Below are positions 35,495 through 46,543 of a stretch of 64,000 nt of DNA, piece after piece (within the stretch, counting starts at the first letter, position 1; each line of letters begins with the position of its first letter). This DNA is from Lantana camara (lineage: Eukaryota > Streptophyta > Magnoliopsida > Lamiales > Verbenaceae), in the NCBI GenBank assembly GCA_037501455.1, contig CM074865.1, positions 13,772,501-13,836,500 on the forward strand. Direction: 5' to 3'. The notes beneath the pieces are model-generated. The model did no database searches, was not told the origin of the DNA, and saw only the letters and a program-made list of their open reading frames with translations. The position numbers and the translations under genes are program-made.

Positions 35495-37735
35495 TCATAT
35501 TTGAGAAAGAAGATCCACCATGCTTGCCCGAGGCAAACACTTAGCCATTAATGGTTCAGCCTTGCATGCAAGGATTCCACTATTTTCAGCCATATCCTCC
35601 AAATCATGACTTATTGTTTGCCAATCAAAGCATTGAATGAGTGATCCCAATGCCAGGCCAATCATACGCATCGCTAATGCCTCTCCAGGGCATTTTCTTC
35701 TCCCTGTCCCGAAAGCCAGATGCTTAAACTCTTCTTTCATCATCTTAACTTCTTCTGTCATAAACCTTTCGGGTTTAAATATTCCTGGATCATCCCAAAC
35801 CTCGGGATCATTCTGCACGGCCCATGCATTGATATATACGATCGTGCCACGGGGTATATGAAACCCTCCGACAATGCAGTCCTGCGAGGGCTCCCGAGGC
35901 AGGAGCAAAGGACTTACAGGGTTCAATCTAAGTGCTTCCTTTATAACGCAATGGAGGTATGGAAGCTCAGAAATATCAGAATCATCAATCAGGCGGTGTC
36001 CAACGTGCTCGTGTATCTCGTCTTGAACTTTTTTCAGGACACGAGGGTTGTTGAGAAGAAGTGTCATTGCCCACTCCATTGTAGCTACTGAAGTATCGCT
36101 GCCTCCTTGAAGAAGTGGCTAGGAGAAGCATAATATATATATCCAGTTAATTAAGGACCGGACTGATAGTATATTTATATTTATCATTTTATGACCTTTT
36201 ATTGGAATTTGGAACTAACAAAGACAATGACCTTACCAAGATTTTTACATGAAAATTTTGTTAGTTTGAAAAATGTCATAAATAAATAAAACTCATATAG
36301 TTTAATTTGTTGGACATATATTTTTTTTATAATTAAAATATTGATTTTCATTTCTTAAAACAGAGAATGTTAATTTGAATTTCAAATAAGTTCAAATTAT
36401 TTTCTTAAAAAAATTAATATATATAGGGAGAATTATATCTAACTACCCTGTATTTAGGCCTAATTTCAACGCAGTCCGTCATTATATCGAAAAATTACAT
36501 TTTAGTCCCTATAAATCTTGTTTGGTCTGAGATCCCTTAACGGAATTTGTAAAAGTACACTTATGCCCGTGACGGTTTTATGAATATTACATTGAATATA
36601 TGACCAAAATTACAAAATCATCACTAAAGTTTACAGAAATAACAAAACGATCCCTACAAAATATGACTTTAACAACAAATCAGGAGTATTTTTGGATATA
36701 TATATATATATGCTTATGAAATTAAAGTTCATAAAACGATTTATAATTCAAGCAATTAGATGCACAGTGACACTTGTCAATGAACTCAGAAAGGGGGAAA
36801 TTAAATTTAGGATTCAGAGATCTTACCACAGAGAGGCCCTTAAGAATATCATCAGTATAGTACTCAGGATCTCTTTCTTGTAAAGATAATAGCACTTCAA
36901 TCATGGTTTTGCCTTTGTCCTCCAAGATGGTGCCTCTCCCACGAATCCCATCGATCATATCCTGGAAAAACTTATCTACCTTCTCCTGCATGGCCTTATA
37001 CTTTTTTTCTGTTTTTGCGAACCATCTCAGGCACGGAATAAAGTCGTGCACCGTTGATTCGCTCACCAAGTGATTAAGCTCACGAACGATGTCTTGAAAT
37101 TGCTTAGCCTCCCCTGAGTTAACTTTATTCTTCCCATAATATCTCTTCCCAAAAATTACCCTCGTTAGGACGTTGAACAAAAGCTCAAATATTACACTCC
37201 TCATCTCAATTACGCAGCCTGGGTTTTCTGAAGAGATCTTAAAAAGATGACGAATCAGTATTCTTACTTCATCCAAGCGGATCTGAGATAGGGATTGTAT
37301 GCGTTGAGAGGATAGAAGCTCGACAGATGATATTCGTCGAATGTTTCTCCAATGGTCTCCAAGTGGTGACCAGCCAACACTTGTAAAGTTGTAGCCTAAA
37401 TATTTTCCAAACAGAAATCGGGGCCTGTTGGCTATGATGGGATCGTTAGTTTTTGAAAAGCATTCTTTAGCTGCTGATGGGGAGTTCACGATAACCGTGA
37501 GACGGGAACCGAGTTGCATGGAGAAAACGGGGCCGTATTTGTTTGACAGACGATGAAAGGTCTGTTGCATAGGTTTCTTCAACAGATAAATATTGCCTAT
37601 AACTGGAAATGTTAGAAACGGGCCTGGAGGAAGATTGTGTAGCTTGCGAAGGAGATTTTGAGTTACCAGATACAGCCAGAAAAATAATGGAAGAAACAGG
37701 AATATGACCAAGAACAGGCCCATCGATGGAAACAT
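35495..37735 (-). CDS. Cytochrome P450, CYP81-like, 510 aa
   Basis: Exon 1 is 36827-37735 and exon 2 is 35495-36118, joined in phase 0 by an intron of about 700 bp at the position usual for this class. The start ATG (37733-37735) opens an N-terminal membrane anchor followed by the NLPPGP hinge. Motifs: GGSDTS (308-313) in the oxygen-binding I helix, EALR (364-367) in the K helix, PERF (419-422), and the heme loop FGTGRRKCPG with the iron-ligand Cys446. The enzyme should be an ER-bound monooxygenase fed by P450 reductase. The FGTGRRKCPG-EALAMR and RPRFLFGKYLGYN blocks suggest CYP81, a family of specialised metabolism (phenylpropanoid, lignan, indole and other substrates). The substrate cannot be told from sequence. 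No lesions seen; the pseudogene at 940-1824 is its paralogue. Confidence 0.9.
36428..36710. repeat. Truncated MITE inside the P450 intron
   Basis: The stretch starting GAATTATATCTAACTACCCTG matches the left arm of the element at 2459-2917 (AAATTTACATCTGACTACCCTG) and continues through its conserved CAGTCC and CCCTTAACGG-like blocks. The right arm is missing; the sequence ends near a short TA run (36699-36711). It lies within the intron and leaves both splice sites intact. Confidence 0.55.
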
Positions 37736-37790
37736 GAAATGTGAGTCGTTCTCTTGGATATTGAAAAATTACCAAGCCCTTCGCTTCTAA

Positions 37791-37798
37791 TTTATAAG
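37791..37798 (-). promoter_or_regulatory. TATA box of the CYP81-like gene
   Basis: CTTATAAAT on the minus strand, 56-63 bp upstream of the ATG at 37735, implies a leader of only about 25-30 bases. The pseudogene copy shares the leader only up to about ATCCAAGA; this TATA box is not conserved there. Confidence 0.5.
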
Positions 37799-37844
37799 GG
37801 TGGGTTTGAAATGTTGTGGACTTGTGGATATTTTATGATTGTAT

Positions 37845-38169
37845 GGGATAGTTACGAACGCCCCCCTCAGGTTTGGCGTTATTACAGAATACCCCCTGAG
37901 GTTTCGGAAATTACGAACTCCCCCCTAAATAGTACACCCTTGCTTACAAATAACACCGGCCGTTAATCAAACCATCTAAATTTGATGACGTTAATGGATG
38001 AATTTTGTACACCCTTGTTTACAAATAGCACCGGTCGTTAATCACACCGTCTAAAATTGATGATATCAATGAACGGATTTTTCTCTCAGGGGGGAGTTCG
38101 TAATTTTCGAAACCTCAGAGGGTATTCTGTATTAAGGCCAAACCTCAGGGGGGCGTTAGTAATTATCTG
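37845..38169. mobile_element. Short MULE-type MITE in the P450 promoter
   Basis: The ends (GGGATAGTTACGAACGCCCC and GGGGGCGTTAGTAATTATCTG) and inner arms (ACAGAATACCCCCTGAGG) match the larger elements at 19145 and 57969, with the AT-rich middle deleted. Inside, a GTACACCCTTG-to-CCGTTAATCA block occurs twice. The flanks show no clear 9-bp duplication. It begins 47 bp upstream of the P450 TATA box, so all further upstream promoter sequence has been displaced by it. Confidence 0.7.
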
Positions 38170-38240
38170 TAATATATATATAATAATATAGTTTCAATAT
38201 ATGAAGTATAGATATCACGATAAGATTGTAGCAAGTCCAT

Positions 38241-39595
38241 GGGAAAATATCATTTTTGTTCCTTTAAAGGTATCATTTTTGGATTTTGATCATGAACTTT
38301 TACCTTTTCTCACATTGTATCATTTTTTATTCTATTTTTCTCAATTTTAGTTTTTCGCATCATACGTGACAGAAATTTGGGGATTTTTCCTGATTTTCCT
38401 TCCAAAATTTGAGTTGGCATATGACGTGGATTATTAACGTTTAAGGAAAAAAAATAAAAAAATACCACGTAATTAGATAAACTATTCTTATTTAATAAAA
38501 CACCCCTCTATTATAGTGTTTTTTTCAAAATTTACCCCCAACTTCTCAACACACATACGCACCTATCACACACACTACCGAAAATCGTTCGTTTCTCGAC
38601 CAAATCTTGCTAATGAGTAGTGTAAATTGAACATCGCGATGCAAGGAACACGATGACATAGGCGGAATCGAAATTTGACCGACGGTTTAAGAGATATGGC
38701 CGGTTAAACATGGCTGATCGCGGCTCAAATCAGCAGAAACTTTGAACGAGTCCTGCAGCCAGATCCGATGACGGAATTCGGTGGATGGGGTATGGAAATT
38801 CAACTGCTCAACGAGAGCTACAACTTGGGAGTGGTTTCATGGCCTGAAACAGCTGGACGATGGAGATATTTTCCGGAGAAGTGGCGGCCGACGACACGCA
38901 CAACAGGCATGAATTTCAACCTTCGTTTCCAGCGATTTTGGCGGCTAATCGGAGCACCCACGGCATGGGCATTGTAGTACGTTTTAGGAGGAATTTATTG
39001 GGAGAGGTCTTGGGAATTAACGTGCTGTTTTGGTGGAGATATCGCCGTTTAAAGACGATGCCGGTGGGCGTCCGGTGGCGTGATTTTTAGTGCTCCAAAA
39101 GGGCATTTCCGGCGATGGAATAGGGTCAAATTGGTAGCATTTCGAACGTCTCAACAAGACGAGTTGAACCGAAGTGGTCCCGTCATCCAATTCATCCGGA
39201 CACTGAAACATCGGCAACTTAAAGGTGACAGCGGTGGTAAAATTAGAAAAGTTGGGTTTTTTTTTTTGTATTTTAATTGACCAAAGAGATGAAGTTAGGG
39301 TAAAATTAGAAAAAAAAAAAAAAACTATAGTAGAGGGGTATTTTATTAATTTTTTTTTTAATGTAATTATGTGGCATTTTTTTTTTTTGCCTCGAACATT
39401 AATAATCCACGCCATGTGCTAACTCAGATTTTGGAGGGAAAATCAGGAAAAATCCCCAAATTTCTGCCATGTAGGATGGGGAGGACTAAAATTGAGAAAA
39501 ATCGAATAAAAAAGGATGCAATGTGAGAAAAGATAAAAGTTTAGGACTATAATCGAAAAATGACATATTCAGAGGAAGAAAAATGATATTTTCCC
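38241..39595. mobile_element. Long-TIR element with a GC-rich core
   Basis: Inverted arms of roughly 250 bp start GGGAAAATATCATTTTTGTTCC and end GAAAAATGATATTTTCCC, with matching inner blocks (GGGGATTTTTCCTGATTTTCC; CACGTCATATGCC-like). The core, about 38570-39200, is clearly richer in G+C and holds overlapping ORFs on both strands that I cannot assign to any family. GGG ends and long arms suggest a Mutator-like element, and the core could be captured DNA. No 9-bp duplication was found, so the class is uncertain. Confidence 0.6.
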
Positions 39596-40198
39596 TTCAA
39601 AATTTTATGTATCATATATAAAGTTTAAGAAATAGGAAAACTGCATCGATAGATTGTCACGATACTTATACTTATGGAAATTATGATTGTCTCCTTGCGT
39701 GCTTGTTATAATGGCTGCTCACAACTCCAGGAGACTCCAGCAATTCAAAACCACATTTCATTTGGTGTGCACGTCCACCAGAAAACTAAGAATTAATATT
39801 TAGTTACGTTATCAAAATACAATCTTATGGGACGTATATAAACTCATATTCTTGAGTGTCAAACAAAATTACTATAACCCTTTTATATAACGCTAAGAAG
39901 TTAAAGAATCATGATCAACTTGTTTCTTAACTAGAATATTTTAGAATCATTGAAAAATTTAATGTATATCACTAATCATATTTGACCAAATATTGCATAT
40001 ACTCGTTGAATAATCCAAGTAAATTTATGAGTAATCCAAGTGAAGATCATTGAAAGATTTTAAAAAGAGTACTTAAATTTTAAAGTATACATTAAATTAT
40101 CCAATCCACTATACAAGGTATGTAACCATACTAGGAAGATATAGGATTCAAATTACATATCTAATACTAAAGATACTGAGTCCGTGATTGATTAGATA

Positions 40199-40300
40199 GT
40201 AGAATAATCTAAGTAGGTGGAGCCGTCATACCGTAGAATAATCTAAGTATGTGGAGCCGTCATACCGTAGAATAATCTAAGTATGTGGAGGTGGAGCCGT
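40199..40300. repeat. Tandem repeat, 34 bp x 3
   Basis: GTAGAATAATCTAAGTATGT and the following GGAGCCGTCATACC recur at 40199, 40233 and 40267, with one or two changes among units. It lies just left of the old copia fragment. The stretch 39596-40198 shows no gene. Confidence 0.85.
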
Positions 40301-40318
40301 TTATTATGAAAATCTTCT

Positions 40319-40468
40319 AAACAAACTTGTATAGCTCAATCAATGATCGAATTTGAATTTACTGATTTAGATGAAGTGGAAGAAGAAGCTGAGTGGCCTC
40401 ATAGCTACACAGTGATAGTCAAGCGACTATTAGAAGAGCACTAAGTGGTATGTATAATGGTAAGTTTC
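40319..40468 (+). pseudogene. Old copia RNase H fragment, left half
   Basis: The frame encodes degenerate copia RNase H (KQTCIAQSMIEFEF, EEEAEW, then after a frameshift CDSQATIRRALSGMYNGKF). It breaks at the GTTTC target of the young copia and resumes on the other side at 57057 with RHIRRRYNTIR. The flanking element is thus an older copia split by the insertion. Confidence 0.75.
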
Positions 40469-42431
40469 TGTTAGAGTAGTGCCCTAGAAGAGCCAAATAG
40501 TTTAGGCCTCTTATTGTAAACTACTCTTATTAGCAGCAATTTGTGACATTAATGAAATAATAAATGTAACGTTTCATAGTCGTTTAATTCTATGTGGCCT
40601 ATTCATCATATCTCATTCAAGTTTATTAATTGCATATTATAACTGTTTGTGTATGGATGAAACCCCAAGGTCACATTAAGCTACGGGACTTGACCTCGCA
40701 TAGGGATGGAGGTTATGAAACAAGTCTCTATGGCGTGACCTAAACCAACTCCAAGTCGAAGAGTCTAATAAGCACGGGGATGTTGACTTGACTCGATTGA
40801 GACTTGCTCATATGACGTGCCTTTTAGAAAGGTTACTTTGTTTCATAAGTATTGAATGTAGAGACATTCACACGCGTATGGGGGTGCTTGTTAGGGAACA
40901 AGTACACTGAGGATCCCGATAGGAACACCTCAATGGGGTAAGGCTTTTACGCCTTAATGATGAGGTTGGTTCCCTAGTTATGGTAGTGTCTAAATGGTCC
41001 TTAGACTTGAGACTCCATTGATGCTCTATGCATGACAAGGGCAATGTTTGATATACACCTAGAGATTCATGGGTTCCATGAATCTCGTTATGGTTGTATG
41101 TTGGTATTGTTCGAATCATGTATGGGGGCATATGAGATGCCAACATAGAATCTATCGTTCGTCTAGAAGAACGAGTGAATCACCCATGAATTCTATTGTA
41201 GTACATTCCACTTAAATCCTTGCGCAAGGTAGTGAGATCTAAATTAGGAAATGAGTTTCCTAGAGTGTTAGATAAAATGGAATTGCTATTAGAATTAATT
41301 CATAGCATTAGGACTAATAGGGTTCTATTATTCCCATGCCCTAGGTCCTAATCGGGGATTAGACGATAGAAGGATCTTATCTCACGGTATCCATGAGACT
41401 GAAAGGTTCACAACATAAACTTCACCTATTGGATGGGTGGTCATGAGCTTGTCACTAGACATCGATCATGATCTGTAGGTACTGATTAATTAAAAGGAGT
41501 TTTAATTAAACAATGATTAATTGAAAGGGTTTGATTGAATCAATAAGATAAATTGTTATCTAAAATACCACGTTAAGAATGTGGGCCTACTACTATTCAT
41601 TGGTGAACCTAAGGGGTCACACAATGACTCGAATTGAACAACAAGATTATCTAAAGATCAATAGAGATTGATTGATAAATTAAAAGAGTTTAATTTATGA
41701 GAGAGTAATTAATTAATAATTGTATTAATTAATTTATGCTTAATTGTTAAGCTATTGAGAATAGATGTTAAAGAGTTAACATTAATTTAAATAAGTGTAT
41801 TTAAATTAATTGGACTTGAAATTTAATTAGGAGTAATTAATTTTTAAGTCCACCAATTTAATTAGATGTTGGACTTTAATTATTGTAATTAAATTAAGTC
41901 TACTAATTAAATAAATATTGGGTCTTTTAATTTAATTAGTAGTAATTTAATTAAAGCCCATTATATCAACTAGCTTAGCCCATAGGGTTTTTGACCTAGG
42001 GTTAAGCATATAAACAGATTTGTGAGAAGAAAGAAATCATCGTTTTTTTTCTTCTTTTCTGCTTTCTCTCCAAGTCTCTCTCTTCTCTCTCTTTTCTCAA
42101 TACAGTATTGAGAATACTATTAGATAATCAATATCTAATTAGTGTTCTAGTGTGCTAATTGATTAGTTATTCAATTACGAGTCGTGGACTACCTTAGAGG
42201 AATTCCGCGTGGGATTCTTGGAAGAAGATCGGATAGAAGAGAACCGGGTAGGTTTTGGAAAGCCTTCTTGTCATCGCCATCAACTGGAAGCGAAAGAGGT
42301 ATTTGATTCTTCTTCCGCTTAAATCGTAAATTTGAATCAAAGGCTGATCTTAATTGGAATTCCGATAAAACTTGTTTTATAATCCCTAAAAATTTTAACT
42401 TCCGCTGCGTTAGGGTTGACGAATTCCAGCA
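40469..42431 (+). repeat. 5' LTR of the large copia
   Basis: Starts TGTTAGAGTAG and ends ATTCCAGCA. A CT-rich zone at about 42050-42100 follows a probable TATA region (AAGCATATAAACAG, about 42006). ORFs in it on the minus strand recur identically in the 3' LTR and are not genes. Confidence 0.95.
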
Positions 42432-42432
42432 G

Positions 42433-42445
42433 TGGTATCAGAGCC
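42433..42445 (+). promoter_or_regulatory. Primer binding site (initiator Met-tRNA type)
   Basis: TGGTATCAGAGCC, one base after the LTR end. Confidence 0.9.
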
Positions 42446-42969
42446 ATACTTTGATTGATTTGCGATTTTTAATTCTTTGTATTAATTTGATTAATATGTT
42501 GATGTGTGTCATGCTTGTTTTAATTTGAGATTCGTTTGGGCATAGTTTTAAAATTTGAAGAAAAGTTCTTGTTTTAAAACTTGTAAAAGAATTATGAGAT
42601 TTTGTGAAAATCGAAAAACTGTTTTTCGTAGTTTCGTAAAATTATAATTTTTATTTGTGTTTTATTTTAAAATAGTTTTAAAATAAAATTAAACAAAAAA
42701 AAAAAAAAAAAAACGACTGTACAGTGCATCGTGTTGCACTGCGCAGTCGAGCAGATTATGGAAAGGGCGAAAGGTTACAGCTGGTGTGCCCTAGGGCATG
42801 CAGCGGACTGGGCTTTGTTGAAGCCCAAGTCGCAGCTTGTCCTCTGCAGCAGCATGGGCCACGGCCCGCTTGTTCTGGGCGCCAGCGAGTCCGGCAACAT
42901 GGGCCACGGCCCATGTGTGGGCATGGCCCAAGCACATGCCCCCTTTTGTTTTCACAAAAAAAAAAAAAA

Positions 42970-43050
42970 AAAACTTTTACTATTGGGATATCTGGGTTTC
43001 GAACCAGGGATCTCATGTGGAAACAAGGAGCACCCTTCCATCTGTGCTAC
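42970..43050 (-). repeat. tRNA-like sequence with pol III A and B boxes
   Basis: On the minus strand TAGCACAGATGG (A-box-like, 43038-43049) is followed by GGTTCGAAACC (B box, 42995-43005) and then by a long T run (42957-42973 as A on plus). A D-arm-like GCAC/GTGC pairing is visible, but the anticodon and acceptor stems do not form, so it is not a functional tRNA gene. A tRNA-derived SINE inserted in the copia leader is the best reading. Confidence 0.45.
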
Positions 43051-44314
43051 TAAACTTGGTTGTCATTTTTTCGCTAAAACCTTTTCTTGACCCATTAATC
43101 TGATCAGTTTTAAAATTGTTTTAAAACTAAATGTTTATAATTAATTTTGTAAAATTGTTTTACTTGAAAATTAATTGTTTTTGCCCAAAATAGAATTGTT
43201 AAAATAGAAGCATGATTTATTAGATAGAGATCTAATGGGAATTAAATTGGGTTAGAGAATTCAATTTAATTAAAATTGAAGGATTAATTTAATTAGTGAA
43301 TTAAAAGATAATCCTTGGTCAATAAATAATTTTAGAAATTATTTAAAGACTTTAAATCGCATAATGACTATTTACTTGGTAAATTTATTTTATGTTATGC
43401 ATTGGATGTATGGTTGGATGAATCATGGGCTTTATTTGCGCTATGTATGGTTTTATTTTATTTATGCATTTTGATATTGGTTTTAAACGAGAGCCTGCGA
43501 GCCTCTTATTCAATTATTGTAAGCATTCACTACAAGAAAACAATCAAATTCAGACGAACTTTTCCGACGAACTTTTTTCGTCTGAAAATTTCCGACGAAA
43601 TTCCGATGAAATTCCGGCGAAACATAAAAATGTTTATTTTTTCCCTAAGCTACAAACGTTCCGACGAAACTCCGGTGAAACTGCGACGAACATAAAATTT
43701 TATTTAAAAAAAAAATTAAATTATAACATTCAGACGAACTTTGCGACGAAAATTTCGCCTGAAAAAGGAATAACTATTTTCAATTAAAAACTCAGACGAA
43801 AACTCGTCTGAGTTTCGCCGGAAATTTGAACTTATTTAATCTTTCCGGCGCCATTGCGACGAAAGGTTTCGTCTGAAAAGATCTTATAATTCTTTTTGCT
43901 AATTTCAGACGAAACACCGACCATTTTTTCGTCTGAAACTAAAAAAAATTATATTTGTATAAATTGGCGGCTTATGCAAATTATTTTCAAAATTTTTGAA
44001 CACTTCTCAAAAGAAAAGGTTGGCTGAAATATTGTGCCAAAATTATAAGTGAATGTGAATATTTTATGTTCAGACGAATCCTTCCTCTCAAAGTCGTCTG
44101 AAAATTTCAATTTGTAGCCCTAGTTTTCTCACCCAAAAGTGAGCGCAGCTCCTCTTCCTCCTTTCTCTTACCCGCGTCACTCTTTCCCTCTCTTCACAAT
44201 TTTCCCCAAATCATCCCTTTCCAATCGCAAGCTCTGCTCCGTTCCAATCTTCTCGATCTTCTCGTTCGTTTCACCGGCGGAGAAGGGAAAAGAGAAGGAG
44301 AAGGAGAACGGGAA

Positions 44315-45831
44315 GCCATTGGAGGAGGTAGCAACGCAGAAGGTTACGAAGCAAGGTTTGGTGTGGGCCTCGGTTTGGTTTCCGGCTCCTCAATCGGCCG
44401 ATGGGCCTCCACTTCCGCTGCCGCCGCGGAAGGCATCTCCGGTGATGAAATAGAGCTTGAGCTTCTTAGATCGGTCGGAGATGGAAAGGAGAGCAACGTC
44501 ACGTTTGATGACTTCCCATATTATATCAGGTAGCAAGGAATGGATAAAAAACGGATCTTTTTGTGATTTTCTGAGAATTCTCTTTGAAATCTTGAAAAAG
44601 TTGGAATTTTTTTTCATTACAAATCCTCCCTTTTCGATGAACAATGATCGAACACACGTGTTGCTAACGAGTTCAGCGTATGTTCATCTAAAGCATTTAG
44701 ATGTCTCTAAGCACACTCGAAATCTTTCCCCTGCAAGTAGGGCTATATTGCTGTCAGGGCCAGCAGGTATTTGCAGCTTTTATATGATGCATTGGGGTTA
44801 AATCTCAACATTTGTCTTCATCTCTTGTTGATTTAATCGTGTATTCGTGTTATACCTTTTATAGAATTATACCTGCAAATGCAGGCTCTAGCACATCAAT
44901 TTGAGGCAAAGTTCCTGCTTCTGGATATATCTGACTTTTCACTTAAGGTTGTGTGTTTGATGTCTTTATTTCATACTGCTGCTAAATTTTTTTTTGTATT
45001 TTTTGGCTGAATTGTTTTATTTCTTTGCTTTATTTGAGGAATGATCCAGATGCAGAGCAAGTATGGTATTACCAAGAAAGACTCCATAAGACCTATTTCT
45101 GATTATGTGTTTCTTAGGAGATAAATAACCGGGTGTTCTTAGAGTGAAGATTATACTGATTCTAGTTTATTTTTGATGCAGTCTCTCCAACGGTCTATCT
45201 CGGAATCAACATTAGAACGAATGTCCGGTTTTCTTACTTCTTTCTCTATTCTTTCATCAAGGGATGATCACAGAGGTATACACACAATTCATGATCCTTT
45301 TCTCGTTTCTTGATATTTATCATTTTCAGATTACATATAAAATATATAGCTACAATTTCAAAATTAGACTTTGATCTGCGACTTTAATTTTCATATTGCT
45401 GGAGTAGCCATATTAGACAAAGATGGTTTTTTACTTTAAATTGTTGCACTGAAGGTTCTTTGTGGAGGCAAAACAGTGGATCTGATTCTACAATAAGGTA
45501 CAGTTGGATATATCTTGGCTCACATGTAAAATTGCCAGTTTTAACGGAATATTACTTAAATATCTCATTTTACTCCTATAGGAATGTTGAAGAAGTTAAC
45601 AATCCTCTCAAGCCTCGAAGAACTTTGTCCGTCTCCTCTGATATGAGTAGTGTTAGTTCCTAGTCATCTTCTTCAGGTTCAGGTTCGCCTATCCACTAAA
45701 GTATCAAACCATAAACCGAGAATATAAGTATGTAACCCCGTATCTGATTATCATGTTTTTCGTTAGCTCCTTCCAAGCGCTTCTACAACTGGGCTTTTGA
45801 TGAGAAAGTTCTCATACAATCACTTTATAAG
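44315..45831 (+). pseudogene. Captured AAA-ATPase gene fragment (plant DAA1-like family)
   Basis: Eight exon pieces read in order on the plus strand: about 44315-44529 (GVGLGLVSGSSIGRWAST, VTFDDFPYYI), about 44637-44766 (THVLLTSSAYVHLKHLDVSK, RAILLSGPA), 44865-44947 (ELYLQMQALAHQFEAKFLLL), 45050-45091 (MQSKYG), 45182-45275 (RSISESTLERMSGFL), 45455-45497, 45582 to about 45679, and 45767-45831 (WAFDEKVLIQSLYK). This is the N-terminal half of the large plant AAA ATPases related to DAA1, up to the degenerate first ATPase unit. The main Walker-containing AAA core is absent. Most splice sites survive. A TAG breaks exon 7 and a few residues are missing in exon 3. It is a transduplicated, non-functional copy. 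Confidence 0.8.
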
Positions 45832-46119
45832 GTAAGTGCACAATCTATTGACTGGAACGTTAAGGAAATGAGTCGTTCTTGAAATAAGGTAAGTATGCAT
45901 TTGATTCTTCTGTTGATGTAAATAGTTATAATTGTATTGGTTTTCAATGAACTGAAATTGTCTCTTTAAGAAGAATAATATGGAAAACTTTATGGAAAAT
46001 GTATTTGATTAATTCTGGACTATTCTTTTCATGGTTTTTCCAAGCCATAGATTTTCTACAAGTCACAGAATGACACCATTTTTTCCATATTTTCCTAATA
46101 GTAAGCTCCTTTTTGACAG

Positions 46120-46543
46120 ATTTGTGAGTGCCCATCTCTATATGCTACATTGGAAGTTCTCAACATCTCAGGAAATTGTTTGACTGATGTTTCCACATCT
46201 TACCTTTCTACCGTACTTCGGACCTGTAATGGTGTGGCCTCTTAACTTGTTGCTTAATTCACAATTCTTTAAACATATTGAATCACATTGTCACTGAGTG
46301 CCAGTTTTCTTTCTATATGTTAATTGTATGAAGTCTGAATGTCTTCAGTTATGTGTCAATTGAACTTGCACTGAACTAAGGACTCATAAATACTTCATAG
46401 ACATCTGTTTTTTCATAGAGAAGTTTTCTGTTTTGCAGATCTCTATAGTCTGGACATAGAGGATTGCTCAATTATATCAAAAAAAATTTAGAAAGTTGCT
46501 GATTCTTTGGATTCTGGGTCTATACTTCCACATCTTTGTATAG
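46120..46543 (+). pseudogene. Captured LRR gene fragment, TONSOKU-like
   Basis: Exons 46120-46231 ([20 protein letters not shown]) and 46439-46543 (LYSLDIEDCSIISKKI, then stop, KVADSLDSGS) have standard splice junctions. They form consecutive leucine-rich repeats resembling those of plant TONSOKU/BRUSHY1, a nuclear protein of replication-linked DNA repair. A TAG interrupts the second exon. The segment follows the AAA fragment in the same orientation, so it is a second capture. A further exon-like piece at about 47469-47594 ends in a donor-like site but I cannot name it. Confidence 0.6.

Noticed and set aside
38768..39090. Two overlapping plus-strand ORFs in a GC-rich core
   Set aside because: No family match and no preferred frame; kept only as part of the long-TIR element.
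40868..41146. Minus-strand 92-aa ORF found twice, here and at 55493-55771
   Set aside because: The two copies are just the two LTRs of the large copia; identical ORFs reflect LTR identity, not a gene family.
42970..43050. Possible functional tRNA gene
   Set aside because: A and B boxes are present, but the acceptor and anticodon stems do not pair, so only a tRNA-derived repeat is supported.
42724..43103. Several overlapping ORFs with GHGP-like repeats
   Set aside because: They overlap one another on both strands in the non-coding copia leader, with poly(A/T) runs encoding Lys or Phe.
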